This document shows, one piece after another, positions 1 to 7,049 of a stretch of DNA of 14,164 bases. The notes beneath the pieces are model-generated. The model made no database searches. It saw only the letters and a program-made list of their open reading frames with translations, and was not told the DNA's origin. This DNA comes from GCA-2697345 sp049602715 (GTDB lineage: Bacteria > Pseudomonadota > Alphaproteobacteria > Rhodobacterales > Rhodobacteraceae). Position 1 is the stretch's first letter. The number at the start of each line of letters is the position of its first letter. The DNA lies in NCBI GenBank assembly GCA_049602715.1, contig JBMYRX010000049.1, positions 1 through 14,164 on the forward strand. The letters run 5' to 3'. Both the position numbers and the translations under genes were made by a program.

Positions 1-978
1 TTTTATTAAAGCTTGAAGATCTTCCTTTTTAAGTTTTAGTAATTTAACCTCCTCGACCGAGATAATTGATGCATTTCTAGGTTCATTTTTCAATAAACCA
101 CGCTCTCCAAAGAAATCTCCTGGGCCAAGTATTATGGGGTCCTCAAGTTCCACTTTGACCGATCCAAATTCGATCAGAAACATCGCATCTGCTTTATCAC
201 CTTTTTCAATAATTGTTTTTCCAGCAGATAATAAAATAGCTTCAAGTTTTGAATTAATTTTGCCTATAGCACCAACTGGTAATTGTTCAAAGAGGGGAAT
301 TTTAGAAAGAGTTTCAAGTGATATTAAAAAATTCCGCTTTTGTATCTCCTCATAATAGGTGGATGCTAGAATAGCGACTGGTAATGCAAAAATACCAATA
401 CCTAAAAACATGGTCAAAGAGGCGAGTAACTTTCCCAACCCAGTAGTCGGCGTTATGTCTCCATAACCTACGGTTGTTAAAGTTGTAATTCCGAACCACA
501 TCGATGAGAGTATGCTACCAAATGCTTCTGGATAGACGTCTTTTTCCAAAAAATGTATCAAGGTTGAGAAAATTAATAATACAGAGAAAACCATTATCTG
601 TGAGCCCAAAAGTGCATAACGCTGCCGGTAGACTGTTTTTATCAGAATGTTTGACGGTAATAAAACCTCATGGTTGCTAAAGGCAGAATACGCTCGGAAA
701 AGCCGAAGCATCCTTAGATCTAAAATTCCAATTAGGTAATAGTTTACCAGAACAGCAGTATCCACAATGGTTAATAAAGTTAATTTGCGTTCAATATATA
801 ATCTTAAAAGTAATTCAATTATAAATAGAAACATAGAAATTTTATAAAAAACGTCAAAGAAAGTTGAAGTAAAAAATATGTCTCCAGACGAAAAAACTTG
901 ATGACCAAGGTTCAGTATTATTAGAAAGCCAAAAAATGGTCTTAGATATTTATTAAATATTTTGGCGTTTTTATTCAT
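1..978 (-). CDS. Cyclic-nucleotide-gated potassium channel (MloK1-like), 3' end cut by window edge
   Basis: This is an inner-membrane K+ channel gated by a cyclic nucleotide. I read 326 codons from ATG at 978, with GAGG a few bases upstream, and the frame is still open at base 1. Hydrophobic segments lie at about residues 14-30, 43-61, 67-86 and 121-144. An S4-like stretch with Arg89, Arg92 and Arg95 follows the third. The pore loop contains the K+ selectivity filter TTVGYGD at residues 168-174 (bases 457-477), and S6 is about 183-208. From about residue 225 there is a cyclic nucleotide-binding domain. It keeps the phosphate-binding cassette FGERGLL (290-296) with PRNAS, so both the Glu (292) and the phosphate-binding Arg (301) are present. 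MloK1-type channels are about 355 residues, so only a short tail should be missing. The stop of the threonine aldolase gene lies 29 bp upstream on the same strand, suggesting co-transcription. The ligand (cAMP or cGMP) is not determined. Confidence 0.92.
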   Translation of the reverse strand, partial: MNKNAKIFNKYLRPFFGFLIILNLGHQVFSSGDIFFTSTFFDVFYKISMFLFIIELLLRLYIERKLTLLTIVDTAVLVNYYLIGILDLRMLRLFRAYSAFSNHEVLLPSNILIKTVYRQRYALLGSQIMVFSVLLIFSTLIHFLEKDVYPEAFGSILSSMWFGITTLTTVGYGDITPTTGLGKLLASLTMFLGIGIFALPVAILASTYYEEIQKRNFLISLETLSKIPLFEQLPVGAIGKINSKLEAILLSAGKTIIEKGDKADAMFLIEFGSVKVELEDPIILGPGDFFGERGLLKNEPRNASIISVEEVKLLKLKKEDLQALIK

Positions 979-1007
979 TTATGCCTCGGGAGATAATAAA
1001 GATTTTT

Positions 1008-2057
1008 TCATCCAAAAAAGTCTTGAAGCTCATCGATAAAAAAATCAATATCCTCTGAGCCGTAACCTAAATGCGTTACAAGCCTTATTTTGTGTTGGCC
1101 TGGCCCAATTATAATGCCTTTTTGAAGTAGATGGCTCCTCAACTTATCAGCAATATCATCTTTAATATCAAAAAATACCATATTTGTTTCCACTGTTGAA
1201 AGATCAACACTAAGTTGTTCGAAGTTATTTATTCGATTTGCTAAGAGGAGCGCATTTTCATGATCAATTCTCATTCTTTCAATATTGTTTTCTAAAGCAT
1301 AGAGGCCTGCAGCCGCCATAACACCGACTTGTCGCATAGCGCCACCTAGGAGTTTTCGTGTCCTATGCGCCCGTTTAATAAAAACTTCTGAACCTGCTAG
1401 GATAGTACCCATCGGCGCGCCAAGACCTTTCGATAAGCATAAAGATACTGTATCTACATTCTTAAGCATATCTGAAAGGTTTACGCCTTGTTTAACAACA
1501 GCATTCATCAGTCGTGCGCCATCAAGGTGTGTGACAAGGCCTTTATCTTTTCCTAGTAATGCAAGCGAATCGATTTCTTCGGCACTCTGCGTCATTCCAT
1601 CATGAGTATTTTCCAGGCACAACATTTTTGAAACTGGATAGTGAGCATCGTCGGGCTTGATTTTTTTTATTATATCACTGGATTTAATGCTTCCATTTTT
1701 AGTATGTGGAACTGTTGCAAACATTATACCTCCTAATGCAGATGCTCCCCCGGCCTCAGAGTCGAAAACGTGATAATGCTCTCCTGTTATTATTTCTTCA
1801 CCGCGTTGGCATTGGGTTAGCATTGCACAGAGGTTCGATTGAGTCCCACTCGACAAAAATAAGGATGCCTCTTTGCCTAATAACTTAGCAGCAAATTGCT
1901 GTAGTTCGTTTGCCGTTGGATCATCGCCATAAACATCATCTCCTAATGGAGCAGACACCATTGCGTCTAACATTCCTCTGGTTGGTTGAGTAACCGTGTC
2001 ACTCCTCATATCTAATCTCGCGTGATTATTTACTTTAAACATATTCTGATAATCCAT
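1008..2057 (-). CDS. ltaE: Low-specificity L-threonine aldolase
   Basis: A cytoplasmic PLP enzyme that cleaves L-threonine or L-allo-threonine to glycine and acetaldehyde, and acts on related beta-hydroxy amino acids. The protein has 349 residues, the normal family length. It starts its fold with DMRSDTVTQPT (17-27), has GDDVYGDDPT (39-48), the PLP-stacking region EHYHVFDSEAGG (93-104), ENTHDG (149-154), LDGARLMNA (178-186, with the PLP-contacting Asp179), and the Schiff-base lysine Lys210 in SKGLGAPMG. An AAAGGG ribosome site lies 6 nt before the ATG at 2057 and supports this start. It is the upstream neighbour of the channel gene and divergent from the cyclase gene. Family assignment is firm; preference for L- or L-allo-threonine cannot be read from sequence. 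Confidence 0.95.
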   Translation of the reverse strand: MDYQNMFKVNNHARLDMRSDTVTQPTRGMLDAMVSAPLGDDVYGDDPTANELQQFAAKLLGKEASLFLSSGTQSNLCAMLTQCQRGEEIITGEHYHVFDSEAGGASALGGIMFATVPHTKNGSIKSSDIIKKIKPDDAHYPVSKMLCLENTHDGMTQSAEEIDSLALLGKDKGLVTHLDGARLMNAVVKQGVNLSDMLKNVDTVSLCLSKGLGAPMGTILAGSEVFIKRAHRTRKLLGGAMRQVGVMAAAGLYALENNIERMRIDHENALLLANRINNFEQLSVDLSTVETNMVFFDIKDDIADKLRSHLLQKGIIIGPGQHKIRLVTHLGYGSEDIDFFIDELQDFFG

Positions 2058-2110
2058 TGAACACCCTTTGTATCAGATTTTCTAAGACGTAAAAAAAATT
2101 TACTATTGTC

Positions 2111-2138
2111 ATAATATTAGTCTTTTAAATTTGTACAA
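2111..2138 (-). promoter_or_regulatory. Possible promoter of the threonine aldolase-channel unit
   Basis: On the minus strand, TATTAT (2116-2111) resembles a -10 box and TTGTAC (2138-2133) a weak -35 box with a 16-nt spacer. The predicted start near 2104 would leave a leader of about 47 nt. The -35 match is poor, so this is tentative. Confidence 0.3.
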
Positions 2139-2147
2139 TATATCAAT

Positions 2148-2159
2148 GTGACATGTCAC
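2148..2159. promoter_or_regulatory. Perfect 12-bp palindrome, candidate operator
   Basis: GTGACATGTCAC is a perfect palindrome in the spacer between the threonine aldolase and cyclase genes. Read as TGTGA-N4-TCAC it has CRP-like half-sites but the 4-bp central spacing typical of FNR-type sites, not the 6 bp of CRP. Its centre is about 50 bp upstream of the predicted aldolase transcript start. It could be a CRP/FNR-family or other dimeric regulator site. No regulator is known from this window. Confidence 0.4.
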
Positions 2160-2251
2160 TTAAAAAAACATTTCTTATTTTTTTGATAACTCGTTATATG
2201 CTTTTGGGGGTAATGAAAATTGTTGTAACTTGAATAAATTAGTGTCATGAT

Positions 2252-2280
2252 TTGATCCTAATTTATGTGAGACCTATTAT
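2252..2280 (+). promoter_or_regulatory. Likely sigma70-type promoter of the cyclase gene
   Basis: TTGATC (2252-2257) and TATTAT (2275-2280) are separated by 17 nt, the optimum spacing, and sit just upstream of the gene. Transcription would begin near 2287, leaving a very short leader that still includes the AGGGGA ribosome site. The rest of the 2058-2302 spacer shows a second weak dyad, ATAAC-TC-GTTAT (2186-2197), and nothing else I can name. Confidence 0.5.
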
Positions 2281-2302
2281 ATAAAGTTAGGGGAAAAGCC
2301 AT

Positions 2303-4039
2303 ATGGAAAGAAAATTAAGTACTATATTGGCGTTAGATGTAGTAGGTTTCAGTAAACTAATGGCTACCGATGAAGATATGACATTAGCTGTTTTGAAGCA
2401 AAGACGAGAACTTATTGACTTGATAATTGTTGAACACGGTGGTCGAATGTTTGGTAGCGCTGGGGATAGCGTAATTGCTGAATTCTCAAGCCCCGTTAAG
2501 GCAACAGAGTGTGCTGTAAAAATCCAATCTAAGATGCAAGCCATAAATGAGAATATCCCAGAAAATCAGAAAATGAGATTTAGAGTAGGGGTTAACATTG
2601 GTGACGTAATGATTGCAGATGATAATCTTTATGGAGATGCAATAAATGTTGCGGCGAGATTAGAGGCTAAGGCTGAGCCGGAAGGAATATGTATATCAAA
2701 GTCAGTTTTTGATATGGTTAGCGAAAAAGTAAAAGCTTCATTTGAAAACGCAGGGAAGTTAGAGTTAAAAAATATAGAGGTACCCGTCGAAGCGTATTTT
2801 GTTATTCAAAGCAAAGGTGCTGCTCGCTTTATGCAACATACAGAAGCACCAACAATTAAATTGGACAAAGCTGAAGCAGGATCCTTGGCGGTGACCATGT
2901 TTAAGAGTCTTAGTAGTGATGAAGAACAAGGTTATTTCTGTGAAGGATTTTCGGAAGATCTCGTGTCTGCACTATCAAGATATAATAAGCTTTTTGTTGT
3001 GTCGAGTGCTGCTAGTTTCGCCTATAGAGAAAAGTCTAAATCTCCCAAGGAAATTGGAAATGAATTAGGTGTAAGATATATACTAGAGGGTAGCGTTAGA
3101 AAACTTGGGCCTAGAATGCGAATTAGCGCAAGCTTAATATCAGCTGAAAAAGAGAACACATTGTGGTCCAATAATTTTGATACGACAATGGATGAAATCT
3201 TTGATATTCAAGATGAATTAGTTGAAACAATAGTTGCTACGTTAGTCGGTAGGGTGGAAGCCGAAGATGAAAAACAATTGAGTCTTGTCAGACCCGAAAA
3301 CCTTGAGGCTTATGATCTTGTTTTACAAGGATTGGTTCATCATAGACGAAGTGGTATTACTAAGGAAAATGCACAATTAGCTCATGATCATTTTGCGAAA
3401 GCTGTAGAATTAGATCCAAACTACGCCAGAGCTCATGCTTGGAAGGCATGCTCGTTGTCAAATTTAGCATCTTGGAATGCTAACGAAATGGAATTTGATT
3501 GGTTTTCTGAATGTGACGCGTCTGTTTCAAAGGCTTTAGAAATAGATAGTAATGATCCGGAAGCACATAGAATTATGGGCTCTATAAAATTGTCACAGCG
3601 AGATTTTCAATCAGCGAGGTATCATCATGATAAAGCAAAAAGTTTGTGCCCTAGTGATTACTATATAAGTGCGAAATGTGCAGAGGCATATACTTATATG
3701 GGAGAACCAGAAGAAGCACATCAAGAAATTAAAAGAGCTATGCGCCTAAACCCATTTTGTCCAGATATTGTCTTTGAAGATGAAGGAGTGATTAATTTTT
3801 GGTTAGGAAATCATGATGAGGCATTAGAAAGTTTTAACAAGCTTAAATCACCTACTGTGAAAAGCCTTTTTTATTCTGCCGCTGCCCAGGCTAAGTTAGA
3901 TAATGAACTAAAAGCAAAAGAGTCGCTGTCGCAAGCTTACACCCAATCAGGCTTGTCACTAGATCAATTTTTGGAAACTCAGAAATATAAAAAACAGGAA
4001 CAGATTGACGAGTTACGAGTTACCATCTCTTCAATATAG
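2303..4039 (+). CDS. Class III nucleotide cyclase with TolB-like and TPR regions
   Basis: A multidomain signalling protein of 578 residues, of a type common in Alphaproteobacteria. Residues 4-168 form a class III cyclase catalytic domain: metal-binding Asp12 (LALDVVGFS) and Asp55 (GSAGDS), and the Asn115/Arg119 pair in GDAINVAARLE. These support cyclase activity, making a cyclic nucleotide from ATP or GTP. The lysine that usually selects adenine (motif KTxGD) is replaced: residues 49-56 read MFGSAGDS, so base specificity is uncertain. Residues 193-320 match the TolB-like/FlgO-type domain that follows such cyclases (EGFSEDLVSALSRY, LGVRYILEGSVRK). Residues about 335-578 hold several TPR-like helical repeats, e.g. 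around HFAKAVELDPNYARAH. I see no clear transmembrane segment, so it is probably cytoplasmic. AGGGGA lies upstream of the ATG. The neighbouring potassium channel with a cyclic-nucleotide domain is a plausible effector. Confidence 0.88.
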   Translation: MERKLSTILALDVVGFSKLMATDEDMTLAVLKQRRELIDLIIVEHGGRMFGSAGDSVIAEFSSPVKATECAVKIQSKMQAINENIPENQKMRFRVGVNIGDVMIADDNLYGDAINVAARLEAKAEPEGICISKSVFDMVSEKVKASFENAGKLELKNIEVPVEAYFVIQSKGAARFMQHTEAPTIKLDKAEAGSLAVTMFKSLSSDEEQGYFCEGFSEDLVSALSRYNKLFVVSSAASFAYREKSKSPKEIGNELGVRYILEGSVRKLGPRMRISASLISAEKENTLWSNNFDTTMDEIFDIQDELVETIVATLVGRVEAEDEKQLSLVRPENLEAYDLVLQGLVHHRRSGITKENAQLAHDHFAKAVELDPNYARAHAWKACSLSNLASWNANEMEFDWFSECDASVSKALEIDSNDPEAHRIMGSIKLSQRDFQSARYHHDKAKSLCPSDYYISAKCAEAYTYMGEPEEAHQEIKRAMRLNPFCPDIVFEDEGVINFWLGNHDEALESFNKLKSPTVKSLFYSAAAQAKLDNELKAKESLSQAYTQSGLSLDQFLETQKYKKQEQIDELRVTISSI

Positions 4040-4052
4040 TATTTTAAGAAAA

Positions 4053-4670
4053 TTAAGTGCGTTTAAACCAACAATACAGGAACTCCTGAGTGGTCTTAAA
4101 TGGAGTATGATGTTCCTCTATTTTACTCCCTACAAGCTTAAAGTTATAGCCAAGTTCTTTCGAGAGTTTTGTAACATTATATCGTTCTACGGTTAATCCA
4201 CTACATTTTAGAGGACCTTCATCGCTAAAAGTAGCAATTAAAACGTGCCCACCTTTTTTAATAGATTTAGATAGTAACTCTGTATACCTTTGCCTACTTT
4301 CAGCTTTAGTTAAAAAGTGGAAAACTGCTCTATCATGCCAAAAGTCAAATTGTTCATCTAAAAAACTATATTCAGTAATATCACCAGTATGCCATTTTAT
4401 TTTATGAGAATGCTCTACGAGGCGGTTTTTTAAAAAGCTTACAGCAGAAGTTGATATATCTATCAGGCTAAGGTCCAAGTGACCTTGTAAAATCAAGTCA
4501 TCTAAAAGAGTTGACTCACCACCACCAATATCGATGAGAGACTTTGTTTTGTCTGGTTTTAGTTCATTAATTATAGAGAGTGAGGTTTTTAGGTGGGGTG
4601 TATACCAACTCACAGAGTCGAAGTTCTTAGTTTGGTAGACTCTTTCCCAGTGTGTCGCGTCAGAGCCCAT
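4053..4670 (-). CDS. Class I SAM-dependent methyltransferase, substrate unknown
   Basis: A 205-residue Rossmann-fold methyltransferase. Motif I is IDIGGGEST (46-54), the acidic residue at the end of beta2 is Asp71 (LIDIS), and TGDI (95-98) marks the adenine-contacting turn. The stretch FDFWHDRAVFHFL (108-120) is characteristic of one widespread, uncharacterised branch of the family. That branch also has a conserved C-terminal half with KCSGL and HHTPF-TTQEFLYC. GGAGGT sits 3-4 nt before the ATG at 4670, a strong ribosome site though close to the start. The gene converges on the cyclase gene with only 13 bp between the stops, and no terminator hairpin is visible there. The substrate could be a small molecule or a macromolecule; nothing in the neighbourhood decides it. 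Confidence 0.87.
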   Translation of the reverse strand: MGSDATHWERVYQTKNFDSVSWYTPHLKTSLSIINELKPDKTKSLIDIGGGESTLLDDLILQGHLDLSLIDISTSAVSFLKNRLVEHSHKIKWHTGDITEYSFLDEQFDFWHDRAVFHFLTKAESRQRYTELLSKSIKKGGHVLIATFSDEGPLKCSGLTVERYNVTKLSKELGYNFKLVGSKIEEHHTPFKTTQEFLYCWFKRT

Positions 4671-4866
4671 AGTACCTCCAAATAAAACTCTAATAAGATA
4701 TTGTATAAATTAACCTTATTATAAATTATAGTTAAATAACGAGTGTTTCATAGCTTTAATTAGTGACGGTAATTTGCTCTGATTTTCTATCAAGTAGCTT
4801 TCTGACTACTAAAATGAGGTCAAAACATAAGTAAAGCTTTAGAAAATAATATCAAACTAACAAATA
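4671..4866. other. 196-bp AT-rich spacer with an inverted repeat
   Basis: This lies between the end of the two-half protein gene and the start of the methyltransferase gene, both on the minus strand. It contains TAATAAG (4691-4697) and its complement CTTATTA (4715-4721), separated by 17 nt. A minus-strand TATAAT (4723-4718) overlaps the right arm and could be the methyltransferase -10 box, with no good -35 box. I see no convincing terminator or small gene. Confidence 0.35.
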
Positions 4867-5487
4867 TTAAAGATTTTGTAACACTCGAGACTTTTTTAAT
4901 GTTCCAAGCTCGTCTGCTTTCATAACTAGTGATACGAATTCCTCATTGGTTACCATTCTATCTAGAGTTTCACCCCAATGATCGAGTGATTTAAATCGAT
5001 AAATTACACGCATCATTTCATGATCTGACCCATGAATTATATTTCCTAACGCAAGACTTACGTCATGTGAACGCATCAATTTATCTAATTGTGGACACAA
5101 GGCCATTACAGACGCCATATTCGAGCGTGGCATATGGTAATCTCTATGGACAGATATTGGAGCGGGTGTAGTTGCAGGTGATCCGTATGTTAAGCGTCCA
5201 ATCCAAGGTCCATTCATGTTTGCCGCTTGATCTGATTGAGCTTTTCTCATCAGTTTAATCATAGCAGGATCGCTAGAAAATGCTTGAAATGCTTTTGCTC
5301 CTGCTGAGAAATTTGGATATGCAGCGTAAATATCAAAATCGTTAACTCTATCTCCTATGATTACTTTGGTTGCCCAAGCATTTGCTCCGTGACTTCTCAT
5401 AATCTCAACGCCTTCGTGTACTCTAGACTGAGCCTCTTGCGAGCGTCCCGGTAAAGGACTGACTTCTCGTACGGACATTATAGTCAT
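4867..5487 (-). CDS. Uncharacterised protein of two related halves (alpha/beta-barrel-like)
   Basis: A 206-residue protein that I do not recognise as a named family. It has no signal peptide or membrane segment, so it is probably cytoplasmic. The two halves look related. The word MRSH occurs at 30-33 and again at 138-141, followed each time by a beta-rich stretch, an aromatic-F-x-S/x-x-x turn (YAAYPNFSAG, YRFKSLDHWG) and a helix ending in a basic segment. The halves are joined by a proline-rich link (104-112, PATTPAPI). This pattern suggests a tandem ferredoxin-like fold of the dimeric alpha-beta barrel type, as in antibiotic-monooxygenase-like or NIPSNAP-like proteins, but that is inference. 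AGGAG precedes the ATG at 5487 by about 6 nt; Met4 is a weaker alternative start. The gene is divergent from the TetR gene and probably under its control. Confidence 0.7.
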   Translation of the reverse strand: MTIMSVREVSPLPGRSQEAQSRVHEGVEIMRSHGANAWATKVIIGDRVNDFDIYAAYPNFSAGAKAFQAFSSDPAMIKLMRKAQSDQAANMNGPWIGRLTYGSPATTPAPISVHRDYHMPRSNMASVMALCPQLDKLMRSHDVSLALGNIIHGSDHEMMRVIYRFKSLDHWGETLDRMVTNEEFVSLVMKADELGTLKKSRVLQNL

Positions 5488-5643
5488 TTTAAACTCCTCT
5501 ATTATTAAACAACAAATGATCTTGTCTAAACACTATTATACAGTTTTACTTTTAAAGATATAAAAAAGATTAACTTTTAATATTGTTTATTTTATCAAAA
5601 AACATTTCAGCCTTTTCAGGCTTATTTGCAAAAATATGACAAT

Positions 5644-5672
5644 ATTATATATTTTTTGTACCTTTTGGTAAA
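5644..5672 (-). promoter_or_regulatory. Likely promoter of the two-half protein gene
   Basis: On the minus strand TTTACC (5672-5667) and a perfect TATAAT (5649-5644) are spaced by 17 nt. Transcription would start near 5637, giving a leader of about 150 nt. The -35 box and spacer are covered by the left palindrome, as expected for repression. A second TATAAT on this strand (5540-5535), closer to the gene, lacks a good -35 box and is the alternative. Confidence 0.5.
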
Positions 5673-5677
5673 AAAAA
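5652..5677. promoter_or_regulatory. Candidate TetR operator 1 (palindrome)
   Basis: The core TACC-TTTT-GGTA (5659-5670) is flanked by T and A tracts, giving 11-bp arms with one mismatch (5658/5671). It shares the TACC-N4-GGTA core and flanks with the second site at 5716-5733. The pair is therefore unlikely to be chance alone, even in AT-rich DNA. Confidence 0.6.
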
Positions 5678-5685
5678 GTGATTAT

Positions 5686-5716
5686 TTGTGTTTTTTTAAA
5701 AAAAATATGATATAAT
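5686..5716 (+). promoter_or_regulatory. Promoter of the TetR gene with extended -10
   Basis: TGATATAAT (5708-5716) is a perfect extended -10 element. The best -35 match is TTGTGT (5686-5691) with a long 19-nt spacer, which an extended -10 can tolerate. Transcription would start near 5723, inside operator 2, leaving a leader of roughly 28 nt with AGGA ahead of the ATG. Confidence 0.6.
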
Positions 5717-5733
5717 TTTACCAATAGGTAAAA
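5716..5733. promoter_or_regulatory. Candidate TetR operator 2 (palindrome)
   Basis: TTTTACC-AATA-GGTAAAA is an inverted repeat with perfect 7-bp arms. It overlaps the last base of the -10 box and the predicted transcription start of the TetR gene, the usual position for autorepression. Its centre is 60 bp from that of operator 1. Confidence 0.68.
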
Positions 5734-5750
5734 ACAGCAGGAATAATAAA

Positions 5751-6347
5751 ATGTTAACCCCTAATTCAAGAGGTAGACCTAGGAAAGCTTCAAAGGATGA
5801 CTTGTCTACTAGAGCTATGAAAATTTATGGTGAATATGGTATTTCAAATATTTCGTTTAATGAGGTATGTAGAAAACTCAATATCGCTAAACCTAGTATT
5901 TATAGAACGTTTGGTAACGAAGACGGATTAGTCGCGGCTACTCTTGAGAATTACGCTGCAGAGGTAATTCCAAGTATGCTGGCAATTATAAAAAATAATC
6001 ACGATTTTCCGGTACAGCTTAATGAGCTGCAGGATTTGATTTTGGCTGTTACAGAAGCGAATAGGGAGGGTTGCCTTTTACTGCAAGCCAGACGTCAAAA
6101 AGGAAACCTTGGTGAAAAGGCTAAAACTCTACTGTCATCTATAGATAAGAAGTTCTCAGCGAATGTTATGGTTTGGCTCGAGGAATCCAAAAAGAGAGGA
6201 CATGTCAAAAAGAATATAAAGGCTTCGAGTGGTGCTCAATTGATACTATCTCAAATTGGATTTGCCCAGTATAGTTTATCTATTGGTTTGTCAGTTAAAG
6301 AGACTCGTGAAGTGATGGCCTTATCGCTTTCGTCATTATTGCATTAA
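5751..6347 (+). CDS. TetR/AcrR-family transcriptional regulator
   Basis: A 198-residue dimeric repressor of the usual TetR length. The N-terminal tail RGRPRK (7-12) precedes the DNA-binding domain at about 14-65, with the helix-turn-helix in ISNISFNEVCRKLNIAKPSIYRTFGNEDGL (31-60). The segment KPSIYRTFGNEDGL matches the family signature in which the recognition helix ends in Y-x-x-F. The remainder is helical and would form the ligand pocket and dimer interface, with a cysteine in REGCLLLQARR (105-115). AGGA lies about 8 nt before the ATG. It is divergent from the two-half protein gene, and both promoters overlap similar palindromes, so it most likely represses both. The inducer is unknown. The downstream HD gene begins soon after its stop and may be co-transcribed. 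Confidence 0.93.
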   Translation: MLTPNSRGRPRKASKDDLSTRAMKIYGEYGISNISFNEVCRKLNIAKPSIYRTFGNEDGLVAATLENYAAEVIPSMLAIIKNNHDFPVQLNELQDLILAVTEANREGCLLLQARRQKGNLGEKAKTLLSSIDKKFSANVMVWLEESKKRGHVKKNIKASSGAQLILSQIGFAQYSLSIGLSVKETREVMALSLSSLLH

Positions 6348-6383
6348 TATCAATTTTGTTTGCTGATCAAAAAGGATTTATCA

Positions 6384-7049
6384 GTGTTTCGGAGAAAGAA
6401 TAAAATCAGTAATCGAGAAGAATTTTTTGTTGATGAAAAAAGTTTAAGGTCATTATCTGAAGCGTCAGGCTCTGAAAGTAATAAGAGTTATTGGAAAGCA
6501 AAAAGATCTGGCCATGCATACCTCACCAAGCCAGATTCTTATAAAATAGAATATCCAAAATTTTCAACAATTTTAAATCAGAAATTTTTTGAATTCATGG
6601 CTGAGCAGTTTGATTTAAACCATAATGATAATCATGGATATGACCATTGGCTTAGAGTGTTATTAAATGGACGAATATTATGTGAACAAAATTCTGCGAA
6701 TATAAAAGTCGTAGAACTTTTTGCTTTATTACACGATAGTAAGCGAACCTCTGAAGATGGTGATTCTGATCATGGTGAGAGAGCGGCCATTTTCGCGGAG
6801 AGTTTGCGGGATACTTGGTTTAGTATTACTGATCAAGAAATGCGTCTTTTGCAGGATGCATGTATTCTTCATTCAGAGGGTCTTAAGGATAAAGATGTTA
6901 CTTTACAAACCTGCTGGGACGCTGATCGTTTAGATCATTTCCGGTTTGAAGAAGAAGTTAATTTCGCTTTATTAAGCGATGAGTTAAAAAGGCAGGATGA
7001 AATAATTTTTGATGCTCGAGATCGATCAATTAATAGGGTTTTTACTTAA
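6384..7049 (+). CDS. HD-domain protein, putative metal-dependent phosphohydrolase
   Basis: This encodes 221 residues if translation starts at GTG 6384, which has AAGGA 7 nt upstream. A TTG at 6360 would add 8 residues but has no visible ribosome site. The C-terminal part (about 75-195) looks like an HD-type fold. His84 and His88 are in NHGYDHW, the His-Asp pair is at 117-118 in FALLHDSKR, His130 is in DSDHGERAA, His163 in CILHSEG, and Asp179 in CWDADRLD. This set recurs in a widespread uncharacterised HD-like family. The first 75 residues are hydrophilic, rich in Lys and Ser, and I do not recognise them. Known HD proteins hydrolyse phosphate esters of nucleotides or signalling molecules; the substrate here is unknown. 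It follows the TetR gene by 36 bp and converges on hyuB, their stop codons overlapping in the sequence TTAA. Confidence 0.78.
   Translation: MFRRKNKISNREEFFVDEKSLRSLSEASGSESNKSYWKAKRSGHAYLTKPDSYKIEYPKFSTILNQKFFEFMAEQFDLNHNDNHGYDHWLRVLLNGRILCEQNSANIKVVELFALLHDSKRTSEDGDSDHGERAAIFAESLRDTWFSITDQEMRLLQDACILHSEGLKDKDVTLQTCWDADRLDHFRFEEEVNFALLSDELKRQDEIIFDARDRSINRVFT

Noticed and set aside
134..355. Open frame of 73 codons on the plus strand at the left end
   Set aside because: It is antisense to the cyclic nucleotide-binding domain of the potassium channel, whose minus-strand reading is convincing.
4790..4812. AGTAG-N8-CTACT dyad downstream of the two-half protein gene as a terminator
   Set aside because: Short arms, long loop and no adjacent run of T on the minus strand.
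5609..5622. Small hairpin AGCCT-TTTC-AGGCT in the leader of the two-half protein gene
   Set aside because: Arms of only 5 bp, no following T-tract on the minus strand, and no match to a known riboswitch; too weak to call.
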